Source of the DNA: an uncultured beta proteobacterium
Lineage (GTDB): Bacteria; Pseudomonadota; Gammaproteobacteria; Burkholderiales; Burkholderiaceae_C
Assembly (NCBI GenBank): GCA_903930255.1
Contig: CAIYYA010000293.1
Coordinates: 1-43,316 of the forward strand
Length of the DNA: 43,316 nt
Direction: 5' to 3'
Below the pieces are notes generated by a model. It did no database searches. It saw only the letters and a program-made list of their open reading frames with translations, and was not told where the DNA came from. A program made the translations under genes and the position numbers. Shown here one piece after another: positions 1 through 9,684 of this stretch. How positions within the stretch are numbered: the stretch's first letter is position 1; every line of letters starts with the position of its first letter.

Positions 1-2749
1 CGTCATCACCAACCGCGATGGCATCATCAAATATGTCAACCCGGCGTTTTGCAAAGTCACTGGATTTACGCTTGCAGAGATTATTGAGCAGCCCGCCAGC
101 ATTCTTAACTCGGGGTTGCAGGACAGTGCTTTTTACCAGCGCATGTGGCAGACCCTGCTGAATGGCCAAGCCTGGGAAGGTGAACTCAGTAATCGGCGTA
201 AAAATGGCGAAATCTATTCTGAGCAAATGACCATCACGCCAATCGTCGAAGACGCTGCCATTACCTACTTTGTTGCCATTAAACGCGATATTTCAGATGA
301 GATTCGCACCCGCACACGCCTCAAACTGGTCGAAAAAGCCATTCAGGAGATCGACCAGGGCATCCACATCATGGAGGCGCAGCCGCACGTACAGGGTCCA
401 CTAATTCAGTATGTGAACGCTGGCTACTCGCGTATCACCGGGTATTCATATGAGGAAGCGGTGGGGCAGCGCGCCGGCTTCATCCGCGGTAACGATAGCG
501 ACCCACAAAAACTCAAACAAATCACCTCTGCCATGAGCGAAGGTGCCAATATCACGCTGGAGCAGGTTTACCAACGCAAAGATGGCTCACACTTTACGGG
601 TGAATTGCATTTGTCGCCGGTGCACAACGACACCGGCGAAGTCAGTCATTACATCGGTTTGCTCTCAGACATTGATCTGCGCAAACAAGCTGAGGCCGCG
701 TTGCATGAGGCGCGTGACCAGGCGCTCGAGAATTCACGCCTGAAATCAGAGTTTCTCTCGAACATGAGCCACGAAATCCGCACACCCATGAATGGCATCA
801 TCGGCATGACCGACTTGCTACTTGACACCCAACTCGATCCCGAACAGCGCGATTTCACAGGCATCGTGCGCGACTCTGCGCAGGCCTTGTTAGTCATCAT
901 TAACGACATTCTTGATTTTTCAAAAATCGAGGCTGGCAAGCTTGAGATTGAGGTAACCGATTTCTCAACCGTCCAGGTGGTAGAAGGCAGCATCGAGCTA
1001 CTCACAGCCAAAGCGCACGAAAAAGGCCTGACTCTGGCCAGTTTTTCTGATCCAAACCTGCCACCGCGGCTGCGCGGAGACCCCACCCGACTGCGCCAAG
1101 TTTTGTTGAATCTGATCAGCAACGCCATCAAATTCACCGATAAAGGCAGCGTTGAGCTAAGCGCCATGCCGGTGCAACTGGGTAACCAAAGCTGGCTGCG
1201 CTTTGAAGTGCATGACACGGGCATTGGCATATCACCCAGCGTGCAAGCCAAGCTGTTTCAGTCGTTCACCCAAGCCGACAGCTCGACAACGCGCAAGTAT
1301 GGTGGAACTGGCCTAGGTTTGGCGATTTGCAAACGTCTGGTCGAACTGATGGGCGGTCAAATCGGCATTCAAAGCAGCGAAGGTCAAGGGTCGAATTTCT
1401 GGTTCACTGTTCCGTTGGAAGTATCCAACACTCCCGACCCCCACAGCACCGAGCAGCGGCGCCAAGCCAACGACGCAACTGACTTGCGGGTGCTGGTGGT
1501 GGACGACCATGCCAGCGACCGTAAGATCATCCACCGCTACCTGGCCTCCTGGGGACTGATGAACGACGGTGCGAGCAATGCAGCCGAGGCGCTTAAGCTG
1601 ATGCGCGACGCCATCGATGTGGGCATGCCCTACAACTTGGCCATGGTGGATTACGTGATGCCGGGCATGAACGGCATTGAGTTGGCACAAACTCTGCGCA
1701 GTGACCCCAAATTTGCAGCAACCCGGTTGGTGCTAATGAGCGCCCATGACCAGCGCGAACTCTTTGAACGTGCACTTGAATCCGGTTTTGCCGATTGTTT
1801 GCACAAGCCCATTCGCCAGTCGCAATTGTTTGACAGCTTGAACGAGCATCCTTTTAGCGAACTTGCAGATTCGAGCGCTGCCCTTGAATTACTCGTATCA
1901 GCAACGCCCAATTTGCACAATTCGCTGGAGAATCGTTGCCTGATTTTGCTCGCCGAGGATAACCTGATCAATCAAAAAGTGGCGCAGTTACAAATCAATA
2001 AGTTGGGCTATGCCTTGCATATTGTTGGCAATGGACAAGAGGCCGTGCAGGCGATTGAAACTGCCGTAGCGCGCAACGTAAACCTCTATTCTGCTGTGCT
2101 AATGGACTGCCAGATGCCGGTGCTGGATGGTTTTGAAGCCACCGCCTTGATTCGCAAATCCGAGCGCAACAGCCCATTGCACATCCCCATCATTGCCATG
2201 ACCGCCAACGCCATGCAGGGCGACCGTGAACGCTGTCTGGGCGCTGGCATGGACGACTACCTGAGTAAACCCATTAACCCCAGCTTACTGCAAAATCTGC
2301 TCGAAAAATGGGCCGGCCCACCACTTATCGACAAAGCAGCTATCACACCCCATGTGGTGCAGCTGTCAAGCCCAGAAGCAGCACCTGCTCAGAGCTCCCG
2401 CGCAGTCGGCCTGGACATCAATTTTGAACTTTTAAATGACTATTTTGGCGAAGATCCAGGCACCATCACCAAACTACTCATGCTTTTTGAAAGCACCACC
2501 ACTGTCTTGCTTGAAAAGCTGGTGGTAGCTATGGCGCAGCGCAATGCAACCAGTGTGCATGCGCTGGCACACGAACTCAAGGGCTCATGTGGCAACATTG
2601 GCATTGAGCGCATGGCGCTGATTGCGGCCGACCTTGAACTCGCAGCTACAGCCTGTGAATGGTCTAGCCTCGAAAGTCTCCAACCGCAATTAAGCCTGGC
2701 TTTTGTTGCTGTTCGCCAAGCCATTGCTAGCCACTCGATCTCAGCATGA
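1..2749 (+). CDS. Hybrid sensor histidine kinase, 5'-truncated by window edge (PAS-PAS-HisKA-HATPase-REC-REC-HPt)
   Basis: The reading frame is open from base 2, so the true start lies left of the window. The visible part begins inside a PAS domain (NRRKNGE motif), followed by a second PAS (about 330-690). The HisKA helix carries [10 protein letters not shown], with the phospho-accepting His codon at 770-772. The ATPase domain has an N-box ([10 protein letters not shown]) and G-boxes DTGIGIS and [11 protein letters not shown]. Two receiver domains follow, with Asp codons at 1649-1651 (VDYVMPG) and 2105-2107 (MDCQMP). A C-terminal HPt domain has its His codon at 2570-2572 (HELKGS). This is a complete internal phosphorelay, His-Asp-His-Asp. 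The signal is unknown. The stop overlaps the start of the next kinase (ATGA), implying translational coupling. No membrane segment is seen in the part present. Confidence 0.93.
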   Translation, partial: VITNRDGIIKYVNPAFCKVTGFTLAEIIEQPASILNSGLQDSAFYQRMWQTLLNGQAWEGELSNRRKNGEIYSEQMTITPIVEDAAITYFVAIKRDISDEIRTRTRLKLVEKAIQEIDQGIHIMEAQPHVQGPLIQYVNAGYSRITGYSYEEAVGQRAGFIRGNDSDPQKLKQITSAMSEGANITLEQVYQRKDGSHFTGELHLSPVHNDTGEVSHYIGLLSDIDLRKQAEAALHEARDQALENSRLKSEFLSNMSHEIRTPMNGIIGMTDLLLDTQLDPEQRDFTGIVRDSAQALLVIINDILDFSKIEAGKLEIEVTDFSTVQVVEGSIELLTAKAHEKGLTLASFSDPNLPPRLRGDPTRLRQVLLNLISNAIKFTDKGSVELSAMPVQLGNQSWLRFEVHDTGIGISPSVQAKLFQSFTQADSSTTRKYGGTGLGLAICKRLVELMGGQIGIQSSEGQGSNFWFTVPLEVSNTPDPHSTEQRRQANDATDLRVLVVDDHASDRKIIHRYLASWGLMNDGASNAAEALKLMRDAIDVGMPYNLAMVDYVMPGMNGIELAQTLRSDPKFAATRLVLMSAHDQRELFERALESGFADCLHKPIRQSQLFDSLNEHPFSELADSSAALELLVSATPNLHNSLENRCLILLAEDNLINQKVAQLQINKLGYALHIVGNGQEAVQAIETAVARNVNLYSAVLMDCQMPVLDGFEATALIRKSERNSPLHIPIIAMTANAMQGDRERCLGAGMDDYLSKPINPSLLQNLLEKWAGPPLIDKAAITPHVVQLSSPEAAPAQSSRAVGLDINFELLNDYFGEDPGTITKLLMLFESTTTVLLEKLVVAMAQRNATSVHALAHELKGSCGNIGIERMALIAADLELAATACEWSSLESLQPQLSLAFVAVRQAIASHSISA

Positions 2750-5700
2750 CTGCGCAGCACTCTACCCCCAGTGCTAAAGCCAACCGACGGGCTCAGCAGC
2801 TCCGGCAAACGCAGGTTGACAAACCCTTGCAGTGGTTAATTGGCGTTTTTCTGATCTGCTTGCTGTTGATTTTTGGACTTCGCGCCTATTTCAATAATTT
2901 GCAAAACGACCTGCTCCAAAAGGGCATCCATGAACGTTCTGAACTCAGCCTTGCCGAAGACGTGGTGCGCAATTTGCAAAGCATCCAAAAAGATGTGTAC
3001 CGTCTCGCCAGCAGTCACAACAGCGCCGAATACGAGCGGGTCAAAATTGGCATTGAGATTCAACTGCAAAAACTCAACTACGACCTCAACGAGTTGCATT
3101 GGGAAACGCTGGTGAGTCAGACGCCCAGCATCCGCAGCAGCACCGATGCCTTGATGCCCTTGTTAAAAAAACGCTGGCAAGCCACTGAAAACAATGAACT
3201 GAAACTTTTTTATCAAAACGAGAAAAAAATCACCCAGTTTCTGGTGCCCATGCCGACATTTTTTGCAAGCTTCGACAGTGCCGCCAATGAATTGTTTTTG
3301 CAGGGTGAGCGAAAAATGCGCGGCTATGAAGCTCAGCTACAAGAAAGCACTGACAACCTCAAAATGATTGAGGCTGTGCTGATCTCTCTGGTTGCTATTT
3401 TGGGCGGATTGGCGGTTATTTTGTTCATGCGCCGCCTCAGCGGTGCATTGCGAGATGCCCGACTGGCACAAGACGACAGTGAGCATCAGCGCGAGCAAAA
3501 CGCCACCATGCTCGACACGCTGGGCGACGGCGTGTATGCCACCGACATGCAAGGCAATGTGAGCTTCATCAACCGGGCTGGTGAGAATATTTTGGGCTGG
3601 AGCGCGCAAGCGCTGATCGGACAGTCGGCGCACGATGCGTTGCATCACAGCCATCCTGACGGAAGCCCGTTTGCACTCGCATCATGCCTGTTGATGACGG
3701 TGTTGCAAGAGGGTCGATCACTCGAAGAAGAGACCTATTTTATTGCCCGGGATGGTCAATTTATTCCGGTGTCCTACCGCGCCAATCCGCTCTACAAAGA
3801 CAGCGTGATCATCGGCTCACTGATTTCTTTTCACGACATCAGCGAACGCCTGGAAAACCAGGAGCGCATTCGTCTGCAACAAGTGGCGCTGCACGAAGCG
3901 CGCGATCAGGCGCTTGAGAACTCTCGCCTGAAATCTGAATTTTTGTCAAACATGAGCCACGAAATTCGCACGCCCATGAATGGCATCATCGGCATGACTG
4001 ACCTGCTGCTTGATACCCCACTGAACGCCGAGCAACGTGATTTCACGCAGACCGTGCGCGACTCATCGCAAGCCTTATTGGTCATCATCAACGACATTCT
4101 TGATTTCTCAAAAATTGAAGCCGGCAAGCTTGAAATTGAAATCACCGATTTCGCCCCGGTCCCGGTGGTTGAGGGCACAGTAGAGTTGCTGGCCAGCCGG
4201 GCGCGTGAAAAATCGCTCACGCTCACCAGTTTCATCGACCCCAGTCTGCCGGTCAGCGTGCGCGGCGACCCCACGCGCTTACGCCAGGTGCTGCTCAACT
4301 TGCTCAGTAACGGCATCAAGTTCACGCACCAAGGCAGCGTTGAGCTGAATGCCTTGCGCGTCGAAACCGACAGCGTGCCCATGCTGCGCTTTGAGGTGCG
4401 CGATTCGGGTATCGGCATTTCTCCCGAAACACAGGCCAAGTTGTTTCAATCATTCACGCAGGCCGACAGCTCCACCACCCGAAAATATGGCGGAACCGGG
4501 CTGGGACTGGCCATTTGCAAACGCTTGGTTGAGCTGATGGGCGGCAGCATCGGCATCGACAGCACCGAGGGAGCCGGCTCTACGTTCTGGTTTGAGCTGC
4601 CCTTGCAAGCCTCTGATGCACAAATCCTTGAAACCAGCCGGCCTAATTCGCCACCCCATTCGCAGCAGGATTGGCGCGTCTTGGTGGTTGATGACCATGC
4701 CAGCGACCGCAAGATCATTCACAGCTATTTAGGCTCGTGGGGCATGGTCAGCGACGGTGCGGGCAGCGCCGAAGAAGCGCTCAAACTGATGCGCGATGCA
4801 GCCGAGTTGGGCAAGCCCTACGATGTCGCGCTGATCGACTACGTCATGCCCGGCATGAACGGCATCGAGCTGGCACAGGTGTTACGCCAGGACGCTCAAC
4901 TCAGCGGCACGCGACGTGTTTTGATGAGCGCTTACGACCAGCGCGAGCTCTTTGTGCGTGCCCTCAGCAGTGGTTTTGCCACCTGTCTTCCCAAGCCTAT
5001 TCGCCAATCGCAGCTGTTTGACAGCTTGAGCGAGCAGTCCAGCACCTCGGCCCACGCGGCGGCTCAAGCTGATCTTGAGGAAAATTCTGGCGTCAGCCCC
5101 AACCCCAGCAATTCACTGGAAAACCGGCGCTTGATCCTGCTGGCCGAAGACAACCTGATCAACCAAAAGGTTGCGCTCTTGCAAATCAATAAACTTGGCT
5201 ACGCACTGCATATGGTGGGCAACGGCGAAGAAGCCGTGCAAGCCATTGCAGCCGACCAAGCCAGTGGCCTTTTGCGCTATGCCGCCGTGCTGATGGATTG
5301 CCAGATGCCGGTGCTCGACGGTTTTGAAGCGAGCAGTCTGATTCGCAGCAACGAGCAAACCACGGGCCAGCACATTCCCATCATTGCCATGACTGCCAAC
5401 GCCATGCAAGGTGACCGTGAGCGCTGTCTTGCCGTGGGCATGGACGACTATCTAAGCAAACCGATTCAGCCTGAACATCTGGGTCGCTTGCTGCTGCAAT
5501 GGGCGGGCCCGGCACTGCTCAACATCGCGGCACCTCCCGAAGGTCGGCCTGTGCCACCCGCACCAAGCGAATCAAACGTGAGCGCAGCAGTCAGCGGAGC
5601 GATCATCAATTTTGAGCTGCTTGACGATTACTTTGATGCCGACCAGGACGCCATCACCCATTTGCTGCAACTTTTTGTCAGCACCAGCAGCAACACCTTG

Positions 5701-5925
5701 AGCAAGCTCACACCGGCGGTTGAGGAACAAAACGCCACGATGATTTATGCGCTGGCACACGAACTCAAAGGTTCGAGTGGCAATATTGGTATCGAGCGCA
5801 TGGCGCATATCGCCGCCGAAATGGAGAGTGCCGCCCATGCTGGCGACTTCTCAAGCATGAGTGTGCATCTCAACAACCTAAAACAGGCTTTTGCAGACGT
5901 GGCTCAAAGCGTGGCCAAGCGATAA
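2746..5925 (+). CDS. Membrane-bound hybrid sensor histidine kinase (PAS-HisKA-HATPase-REC-REC-HPt)
   Basis: A 1059-residue paralogue of the upstream kinase. Transmembrane segments near residues 28-48 and 207-228 bracket a helical periplasmic domain of about 160 residues (four-helix-bundle type by appearance). Then come a PAS domain (about 250-370), HisKA with His405 ([10 protein letters not shown]), a HATPase with DSGIGIS and [11 protein letters not shown], receiver 1 (Asp698, IDYVMPG), receiver 2 (Asp851, MDCQMP) and HPt (His1005, [11 protein letters not shown]). From the linker before HisKA to the C terminus it is strikingly similar to the first kinase at protein and DNA level, so the pair arose by duplication. 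The two differ mainly in sensor input. The start ATG overlaps the previous stop by 4 nt. No separate response-regulator gene lies nearby, so output may go through HPt to an unlinked receiver. Confidence 0.95.
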   Translation: MTAQHSTPSAKANRRAQQLRQTQVDKPLQWLIGVFLICLLLIFGLRAYFNNLQNDLLQKGIHERSELSLAEDVVRNLQSIQKDVYRLASSHNSAEYERVKIGIEIQLQKLNYDLNELHWETLVSQTPSIRSSTDALMPLLKKRWQATENNELKLFYQNEKKITQFLVPMPTFFASFDSAANELFLQGERKMRGYEAQLQESTDNLKMIEAVLISLVAILGGLAVILFMRRLSGALRDARLAQDDSEHQREQNATMLDTLGDGVYATDMQGNVSFINRAGENILGWSAQALIGQSAHDALHHSHPDGSPFALASCLLMTVLQEGRSLEEETYFIARDGQFIPVSYRANPLYKDSVIIGSLISFHDISERLENQERIRLQQVALHEARDQALENSRLKSEFLSNMSHEIRTPMNGIIGMTDLLLDTPLNAEQRDFTQTVRDSSQALLVIINDILDFSKIEAGKLEIEITDFAPVPVVEGTVELLASRAREKSLTLTSFIDPSLPVSVRGDPTRLRQVLLNLLSNGIKFTHQGSVELNALRVETDSVPMLRFEVRDSGIGISPETQAKLFQSFTQADSSTTRKYGGTGLGLAICKRLVELMGGSIGIDSTEGAGSTFWFELPLQASDAQILETSRPNSPPHSQQDWRVLVVDDHASDRKIIHSYLGSWGMVSDGAGSAEEALKLMRDAAELGKPYDVALIDYVMPGMNGIELAQVLRQDAQLSGTRRVLMSAYDQRELFVRALSSGFATCLPKPIRQSQLFDSLSEQSSTSAHAAAQADLEENSGVSPNPSNSLENRRLILLAEDNLINQKVALLQINKLGYALHMVGNGEEAVQAIAADQASGLLRYAAVLMDCQMPVLDGFEASSLIRSNEQTTGQHIPIIAMTANAMQGDRERCLAVGMDDYLSKPIQPEHLGRLLLQWAGPALLNIAAPPEGRPVPPAPSESNVSAAVSGAIINFELLDDYFDADQDAITHLLQLFVSTSSNTLSKLTPAVEEQNATMIYALAHELKGSSGNIGIERMAHIAAEMESAAHAGDFSSMSVHLNNLKQAFADVAQSVAKR

Positions 5926-6037
5926 GTCATTAGTCATTAGTCATTAGTCATTAGTCATTAGTCATTAGTCATTAGTCATTAGTCTTTAGTCTTTAGTCTT
6001 TAGTCTTTAGTCATTAGTCATTAGTCATTAGTCATTA
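5926..6037. repeat. Tandem heptanucleotide array, 16 units (GTCATTA / GTCTTTA)
   Basis: Sixteen uninterrupted 7-nt units begin directly after the kinase stop codon: eight GTCATTA, four GTCTTTA, then four GTCATTA. The block pattern suggests expansion by slippage after a single substitution (A to T) in one founder unit. Because the period is 7 and each unit brings a TAG or TAA, the array closes all three forward frames. Confidence 0.97.
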
Positions 6038-6048
6038 GTTTAGAGTTG

Positions 6049-6083
6049 ACTACCAACTACCAACTCAAAACTACCAACTCAAT
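6049..6083. repeat. Second short array with a 7-nt period (ACTACCA / ACTCAAA)
   Basis: Five units of 7 nt (ACTACCA, ACTACCA, ACTCAAA, ACTACCA, ACTCAAT) follow the first array after 11 nt. The last unit contains the stop codon of the minus-strand acyltransferase (6079-6081). The shared period of 7 but different unit suggests a related origin or a locally slippage-prone site. Confidence 0.85.
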
Positions 6084-8010
6084 ACCCCAACGTGTGCAAG
6101 GCTTGTGCGAAATCAGGCGTAAAGGCCTGTGCCGCCGTTTGTGACAAATGACCGGTATCGCGAAAATTAGCCTGACCAGCGCGCACCAGCCAGCACTGCT
6201 GGGCATCACACAAATGGCTCAGTGGGTCGATCAGCACCAGATTTTTCTGCGCTATCGGCTGCGCCAACTGAGCTTGCAGATGCGTGCGCAAAGCAAAGAT
6301 ATCGGCGTAGTTGGCTGCGGGCAAATGCCAATCGTCCACCGCCTTCCCAGCCTGCAATTGCAGGGTCGCCCAGCGCTGAGGCACATCGAAACCGGGTTGC
6401 GATACGGGTCCCATCAGCAGCACCGTTTTACCTTTTTGCAACAACTGCTGCACCAAGTCCAACGTAGGTTGCACACTCGCTACCCCGCCCCAGGAGAGTC
6501 CGAGCACCACCGTGCGGATGGAGGGAGTCATGGCCAACAGCTGGTGAACTTCCAAATTGAAATTTTGGCACGACTGCGCAATTGAGGCAGGCAAAGGCAT
6601 GACCTCACCTGCCACGCTGGCACGACACGCACCCTGGGTGGCAATCAAGCCATCTTGCCCCAGCCCAGCTGCGGCATCGGCAAGCGCCGCCAGATATTGA
6701 TTGGCAAACGAATCGCCCCACAGCAGCAGCGTGGGCGCAGCGGCGGGTTCGGCGGAAAAATGGCAAAAGGTTTCAGGACGCTTTTTGCGGGAGTCGGGGT
6801 TTCTGAAACAGTCGTCACGCGGGGTATCAAAAAAAACCGCCTGCGCCGCACGCTGCACGTAGCTTGGCACGCGTTCGGGCACTCCCCTGTTTTTCACGAT
6901 GAACGCCCCAAAGGCGAACGCCACCAGCCAGACCCCCAGCACCGCCAACCACAGGCGCTTGCGCGTCCAGCGCGTGAGCTGGCTGCGAATGGGCTGCTCC
7001 ACCCAGCGCCAGCTTGCCAACGCCAACACCAGCGAGAGCGCGCACAAACCCAGCAAATACCCGGGTGTCAAGGTAATCTGACGGTTTTCAAAATACTGTC
7101 TGGCAAACACCAACACCGGCCAATGCCACAAATACAGCGAATACGACACGTCACCCAGACGCTGCAGTAGCCCATTGCACAGCACAGCTTGCGCCCTGGG
7201 CGCTTTACCCGAGGCCATCACACCCAACGCAGCGGCAACCGGCAGCAGCGTCCAATAGCCAGGCCACACCAACTCGGCGTTGAGTCCGGTAAATGCCGCC
7301 AGCAGCGCCAACAAACTGATCAGCGCCAGCGCATTCGAGTGGGCAACGCGCGTTAAGCGCGTTGCATACCAGGCCAGCAAGCAACCCGCCAAAAATTCCC
7401 AGGCACGGGGAGCGAGTAAATAAAACGCGTTGGCCGATTCGCTTTGGCCACCACTCAGGCTAAGCGCCAGCGAAAAGGCGCTCAAAAGCCATAGTAGCGC
7501 TGGCAAAAAGCGCCGCGCAAAGCACCAGGCAAAAGCCACGACCAGTGGCATAAACAAATAAAACTGCCCTTCAACCGAAAGCGACCAGGTGTGCAGCAAG
7601 GGTTTCGCATGCGCCGCCAAGTCAAAGTAACCCTGTTCACCCGTGAAGGCCAAATTCGATAAGAAAAACAGCGCGGCGACTGCATGACGTGTGCTTTTCA
7701 GGTAGTCAAACGGCAGTGCGTGAAACCACATCCAGGCCAGACAAACCATCACCAGCAACGCCAGCGCTGGAAAAATACGCCGCAACCGTGATGAAAAGAA
7801 AGCCTGAAACGAAAAATTTCCGCGCACGTGAGCGGCAAAAATTTGCCCGCCGATCAAAAAGCCCGAGATTACAAAAAAAACATCCACCCCAGCAAAACCA
7901 CCACCAAAGCCCGGCAAACCATAGTGGTAAGCCACCACACCGAGCACAGCCAAGGCGCGCAGGGCATTGATGTCAGGCCTGAAATCGGCCTTTATTGGCA
8001 ACTCCGTCAT
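6079..8010 (-). CDS. OafA/YrhL-type membrane O-acyltransferase with C-terminal SGNH domain
   Basis: 643 residues. The N-terminal acyltransferase-3 domain (residues 10-350) is made of about ten transmembrane helices. It has the family motifs RALAVLGVVAYH (catalytic-type His), FFVISGFLI, RLRRIFPAL and WSLSVEGQFY. A further membrane segment near 353-372 leads to an extracytoplasmic SGNH hydrolase-like domain. That domain has LLWGDSFANQ (GDS, 432-434) and a late Asp618-x-x-His621 (DTGHLS), so the SGNH active-site residues look intact. Such proteins transfer acetyl groups to surface polysaccharide, lipopolysaccharide or peptidoglycan; the acceptor here is unknown and no glycan gene cluster is adjacent. 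The start is an ATG just upstream of the FRPDINALRAL segment. The stop lies in the heptamer-repeat region. Confidence 0.93.
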   Translation of the reverse strand: MTELPIKADFRPDINALRALAVLGVVAYHYGLPGFGGGFAGVDVFFVISGFLIGGQIFAAHVRGNFSFQAFFSSRLRRIFPALALLVMVCLAWMWFHALPFDYLKSTRHAVAALFFLSNLAFTGEQGYFDLAAHAKPLLHTWSLSVEGQFYLFMPLVVAFAWCFARRFLPALLWLLSAFSLALSLSGGQSESANAFYLLAPRAWEFLAGCLLAWYATRLTRVAHSNALALISLLALLAAFTGLNAELVWPGYWTLLPVAAALGVMASGKAPRAQAVLCNGLLQRLGDVSYSLYLWHWPVLVFARQYFENRQITLTPGYLLGLCALSLVLALASWRWVEQPIRSQLTRWTRKRLWLAVLGVWLVAFAFGAFIVKNRGVPERVPSYVQRAAQAVFFDTPRDDCFRNPDSRKKRPETFCHFSAEPAAAPTLLLWGDSFANQYLAALADAAAGLGQDGLIATQGACRASVAGEVMPLPASIAQSCQNFNLEVHQLLAMTPSIRTVVLGLSWGGVASVQPTLDLVQQLLQKGKTVLLMGPVSQPGFDVPQRWATLQLQAGKAVDDWHLPAANYADIFALRTHLQAQLAQPIAQKNLVLIDPLSHLCDAQQCWLVRAGQANFRDTGHLSQTAAQAFTPDFAQALHTLGY

Positions 8011-8028
8011 TCGGCGAGAGGACTGCGA

Positions 8029-8388
8029 TCAGCGTGGATTTTCAAAAAAGATGTAATTTGCAGCGTAATCGCTGATTTCGAAATACACCTTTTTTTCGTT
8101 GGCATCGGCTACAAAGTTGAGGTTTTCGTCTAGCACACCATAGCCGTAACGATATGGGCGTGGCGCACCGTCTTGGGTGCCCATGGCGGTCGAGAGTTTG
8201 TCAATTTTCAGAAAACGCCGTGCCACCTTGTCACCCGCATAAAACTCCAGAACTCCGTTGGTGCCGGTCCAGTTCTGAATATCACGGCTGATTTTGTTTT
8301 GCTGCTCCTGGGTACAGCCGCTTAGTAGAAATAAGGCGCTAGTGCCCGTCAGTAAAGCACAAGCAGCTCTAAAATAAATAGCATTCAT
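8029..8388 (-). CDS. Small putative lipoprotein of unknown function
   Basis: 119 residues from the ATG at 8388, which has an AGGA ribosome site 8 nt upstream. An upstream TTG would add eight residues but overlaps rlmB and lacks a site. The N terminus is a lipoprotein signal with lipobox LLSGC, so the mature protein is probably an outer or inner membrane lipoprotein. The rest (motifs such as VLDENLNFVADANEKKVYFEIS) belongs to no family I recognise. It starts 20 nt after rlmB on the same strand. Most of the signal-peptide codons coincide with a degenerate copy of the dispersed repeat described in the findings, so the signal peptide may have been recruited from repeat DNA. Confidence 0.75.
   Translation of the reverse strand: MNAIYFRAACALLTGTSALFLLSGCTQEQQNKISRDIQNWTGTNGVLEFYAGDKVARRFLKIDKLSTAMGTQDGAPRPYRYGYGVLDENLNFVADANEKKVYFEISDYAANYIFFENPR
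8327..8369 (-). repeat. Degenerate copy of the 43-nt dispersed repeat (candidate)
   Basis: Read on the minus strand it aligns without gaps to the intergenic copy at 35882-35924. Shared blocks are GAGCTGCT and GCTTTA, plus a CTATT about 12 nt before the core. About 60 percent of positions match by eye, with the second half weakest. It overlaps signal-peptide codons of the lipoprotein. Confidence 0.4.
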
Positions 8389-8408
8389 GGGTTTAATCCT
8401 AGAAAAAA

Positions 8409-9179
8409 TCAACTCGCGCGCTGGCGCAACGCCTCATACAAACACACGCCACTGGCCACCGACACGTTCAGGCTTTCGACCGCCCCGTGCATCGGAATAC
8501 GCACCAGCGCGTCACAGGTTTTGGCAGTGAGTGCGCGCATGCCCTCGCCCTCAGCCCCCAACACCAACGCCAACGGGCCTTTTAAATCAGTTTGATAAAG
8601 GGTTTTTTCCGCCGCATCACTGGTGCCAATGATCCAGATGTTGCGCTCTTTCAGCTCATTCAAGGTGCGTGCCAGATTGGTCACCATGAAATAGGGCACG
8701 GTTTCTGCCGCACCGCTGGCCACTTTCGCCACAGTGGCGTTGATGCCAGCTGCATGGTCTTTGGGCGCAATCACCGCATGCACACCAGCACCATCCGCCA
8801 CACGCAGGCAAGCGCCCAGATTGTGCGGATCGGTTACACCATCGAGCACCAAAATCAACGGATGCACCCGCTCCTTCATGGGCAGCGCTTCTTGCGCTGC
8901 CTCCAACTGCTCAAGCAGTTCGTCAAGCGACTTCACCTGCGTTAACTCGTGCACACGCGCCGCTACACCTTGGTGACCGTGGTTGCCACAGAGTTTGGCC
9001 AGACGCATACCGTCGGCCTCAATCAGCCGCACACCCGCTTCTGACACTTTGTCAACAAACTGACGCATGCGTGCGTCGCGACGCGTTGGGTCGATATATA
9101 TCTCGACAATGGATTGCGGCGTGGTTTTTAGACGCACGCCCACGGCATGAAAGCCGAAAAGGACTTTAGGGTTAGACAT
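8409..9179 (-). CDS. rlmB: 23S rRNA (guanosine-2251)-2'-O-methyltransferase RlmB
   Basis: 256 residues, the usual length. An N-terminal L30e-like substrate-binding domain (residues 1-75, opening with VLFGFHAVGVRL) precedes a SPOUT methyltransferase domain. The three knotted SAM-binding motifs are present: DPHNLGACLRVADGAG (motif 1 with N and R), LVLGAEGEGMR (motif 2) and SLNVSVASGVCLYEALR (motif 3). It methylates the ribose of G2251 in the peptidyl-transferase loop of 23S rRNA, using SAM. The ATG at 9179 opens the typical 'VLFG..AV' N terminus. It lies upstream of the small lipoprotein and acyltransferase on the same strand; the three could be one transcript but are functionally unrelated. 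Confidence 0.95.
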   Translation of the reverse strand: MSNPKVLFGFHAVGVRLKTTPQSIVEIYIDPTRRDARMRQFVDKVSEAGVRLIEADGMRLAKLCGNHGHQGVAARVHELTQVKSLDELLEQLEAAQEALPMKERVHPLILVLDGVTDPHNLGACLRVADGAGVHAVIAPKDHAAGINATVAKVASGAAETVPYFMVTNLARTLNELKERNIWIIGTSDAAEKTLYQTDLKGPLALVLGAEGEGMRALTAKTCDALVRIPMHGAVESLNVSVASGVCLYEALRQRAS

Positions 9180-9222
9180 AGCCTGCGATTATCGCGGCTT
9201 GGAGGCTTGAGTCCGATTCAAC

Positions 9223-9355
9223 CTATTGATCCGACCCAATGATGTATTAAGTTCCGTTCGGACTGAGCCTGTCGAAGCCCTTCGACCGTTCGTCAAGCTC
9301 ACGACCGGCCAAGCTCAGGGCGTACGGTTCAAACTTAATCGAGCCGAAGCAATAG
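9223..9355. repeat. 133-bp dispersed imperfect palindrome, copy 1
   Basis: It matches a copy of equal length at 33792-33924 with no gaps and about 85 percent identity by eye. The ends are inverted (CTATTG at the left, CAATAG at the right). Inner arms pair TTAAGTT with AACTTAA and CTGAG with CTCAG. The central part carries TTCGACCGTTCGTCAAGCTC and CCAAGCTCAGGGCG, reminiscent of a repeat common in proteobacterial genomes with the signature CTTCGACAAGCTCAGG. No open reading frame of note lies in it. It sits between rlmB and ccdAB. Confidence 0.9.
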
Positions 9356-9387
9356 ATTCAGTTGGACGCACCCGAGTGTGCCAAGTG

Positions 9388-9418
9388 AATCAAATGCGCA
9401 TATCATGCGCATTTGATT
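9388..9418. promoter_or_regulatory. Perfect 31-bp palindrome, candidate CcdAB operator
   Basis: Two 13-nt arms (AATCAAATGCGCA and TGCGCATTTGATT) are exact inverted repeats around a 5-nt spacer, TATCA. The element lies 17 nt upstream of the ccdA ATG, with an AAGGA ribosome site (9424-9428) in between. The F-plasmid CcdA antitoxin, a ribbon-helix-helix protein, binds such symmetric sites to repress its own operon. The spacer and the next base form TATCAT, a possible -10 box, but the matching -35 is poor. Confidence 0.7.
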
Positions 9419-9435
9419 AAAACAAGGAATTAGCC

Positions 9436-9684
9436 ATGTCTGTCACCTGCAGTCCGGTTCGTAAACGTCCCGTCAACCTGACGCTTAACGACAGTTTGGT
9501 AACGCAGGCCAAAACCTACACCAGCAACCTGTCCGCAACCATGGAGTTGCTGTTGGCGGAGTTTGTGTCACAACAGCAGCAAGCGCAGCACGGTCGCCAA
9601 CAACTGGCCGATGCTTGTGTGGCGGACTGGAACGCGGTGCATGCCAGCGTCGGCTCCTTTGCCGATGAACACGTCTGCTTGTGA
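9436..9684 (+). CDS. ccdA: CcdA-type antitoxin
   Basis: 82 residues. The N-terminal ribbon-helix-helix region includes RKRPVNLTLNDSLVTQAKTY then TSNLSATMELLLAEFV, which closely follows F-plasmid CcdA (NLTL..LV..AK.Y..NLSATVE.LL). The remainder (QQQQAQHGRQQLADACVADWN, about residues 50-72) corresponds to the flexible toxin-binding tail. It would neutralise CcdB and autorepress through the upstream palindrome. An AAGGA ribosome site lies 7 nt before the ATG. Its stop overlaps the ccdB start (TGATG), the standard coupling for this module. A chromosomal copy beside a repeat element suggests horizontal arrival. Confidence 0.92.
   Translation: MSVTCSPVRKRPVNLTLNDSLVTQAKTYTSNLSATMELLLAEFVSQQQQAQHGRQQLADACVADWNAVHASVGSFADEHVCL

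Noticed and set aside
961..1060. A stretch in the first kinase (GAGCTACTCACAG then AAGCGC and GGCC) resembling the dispersed repeat.
   Set aside because: The blocks are out of register, and the paralogous kinase has the equivalent protein sequence with different DNA, so it is coding similarity by chance.
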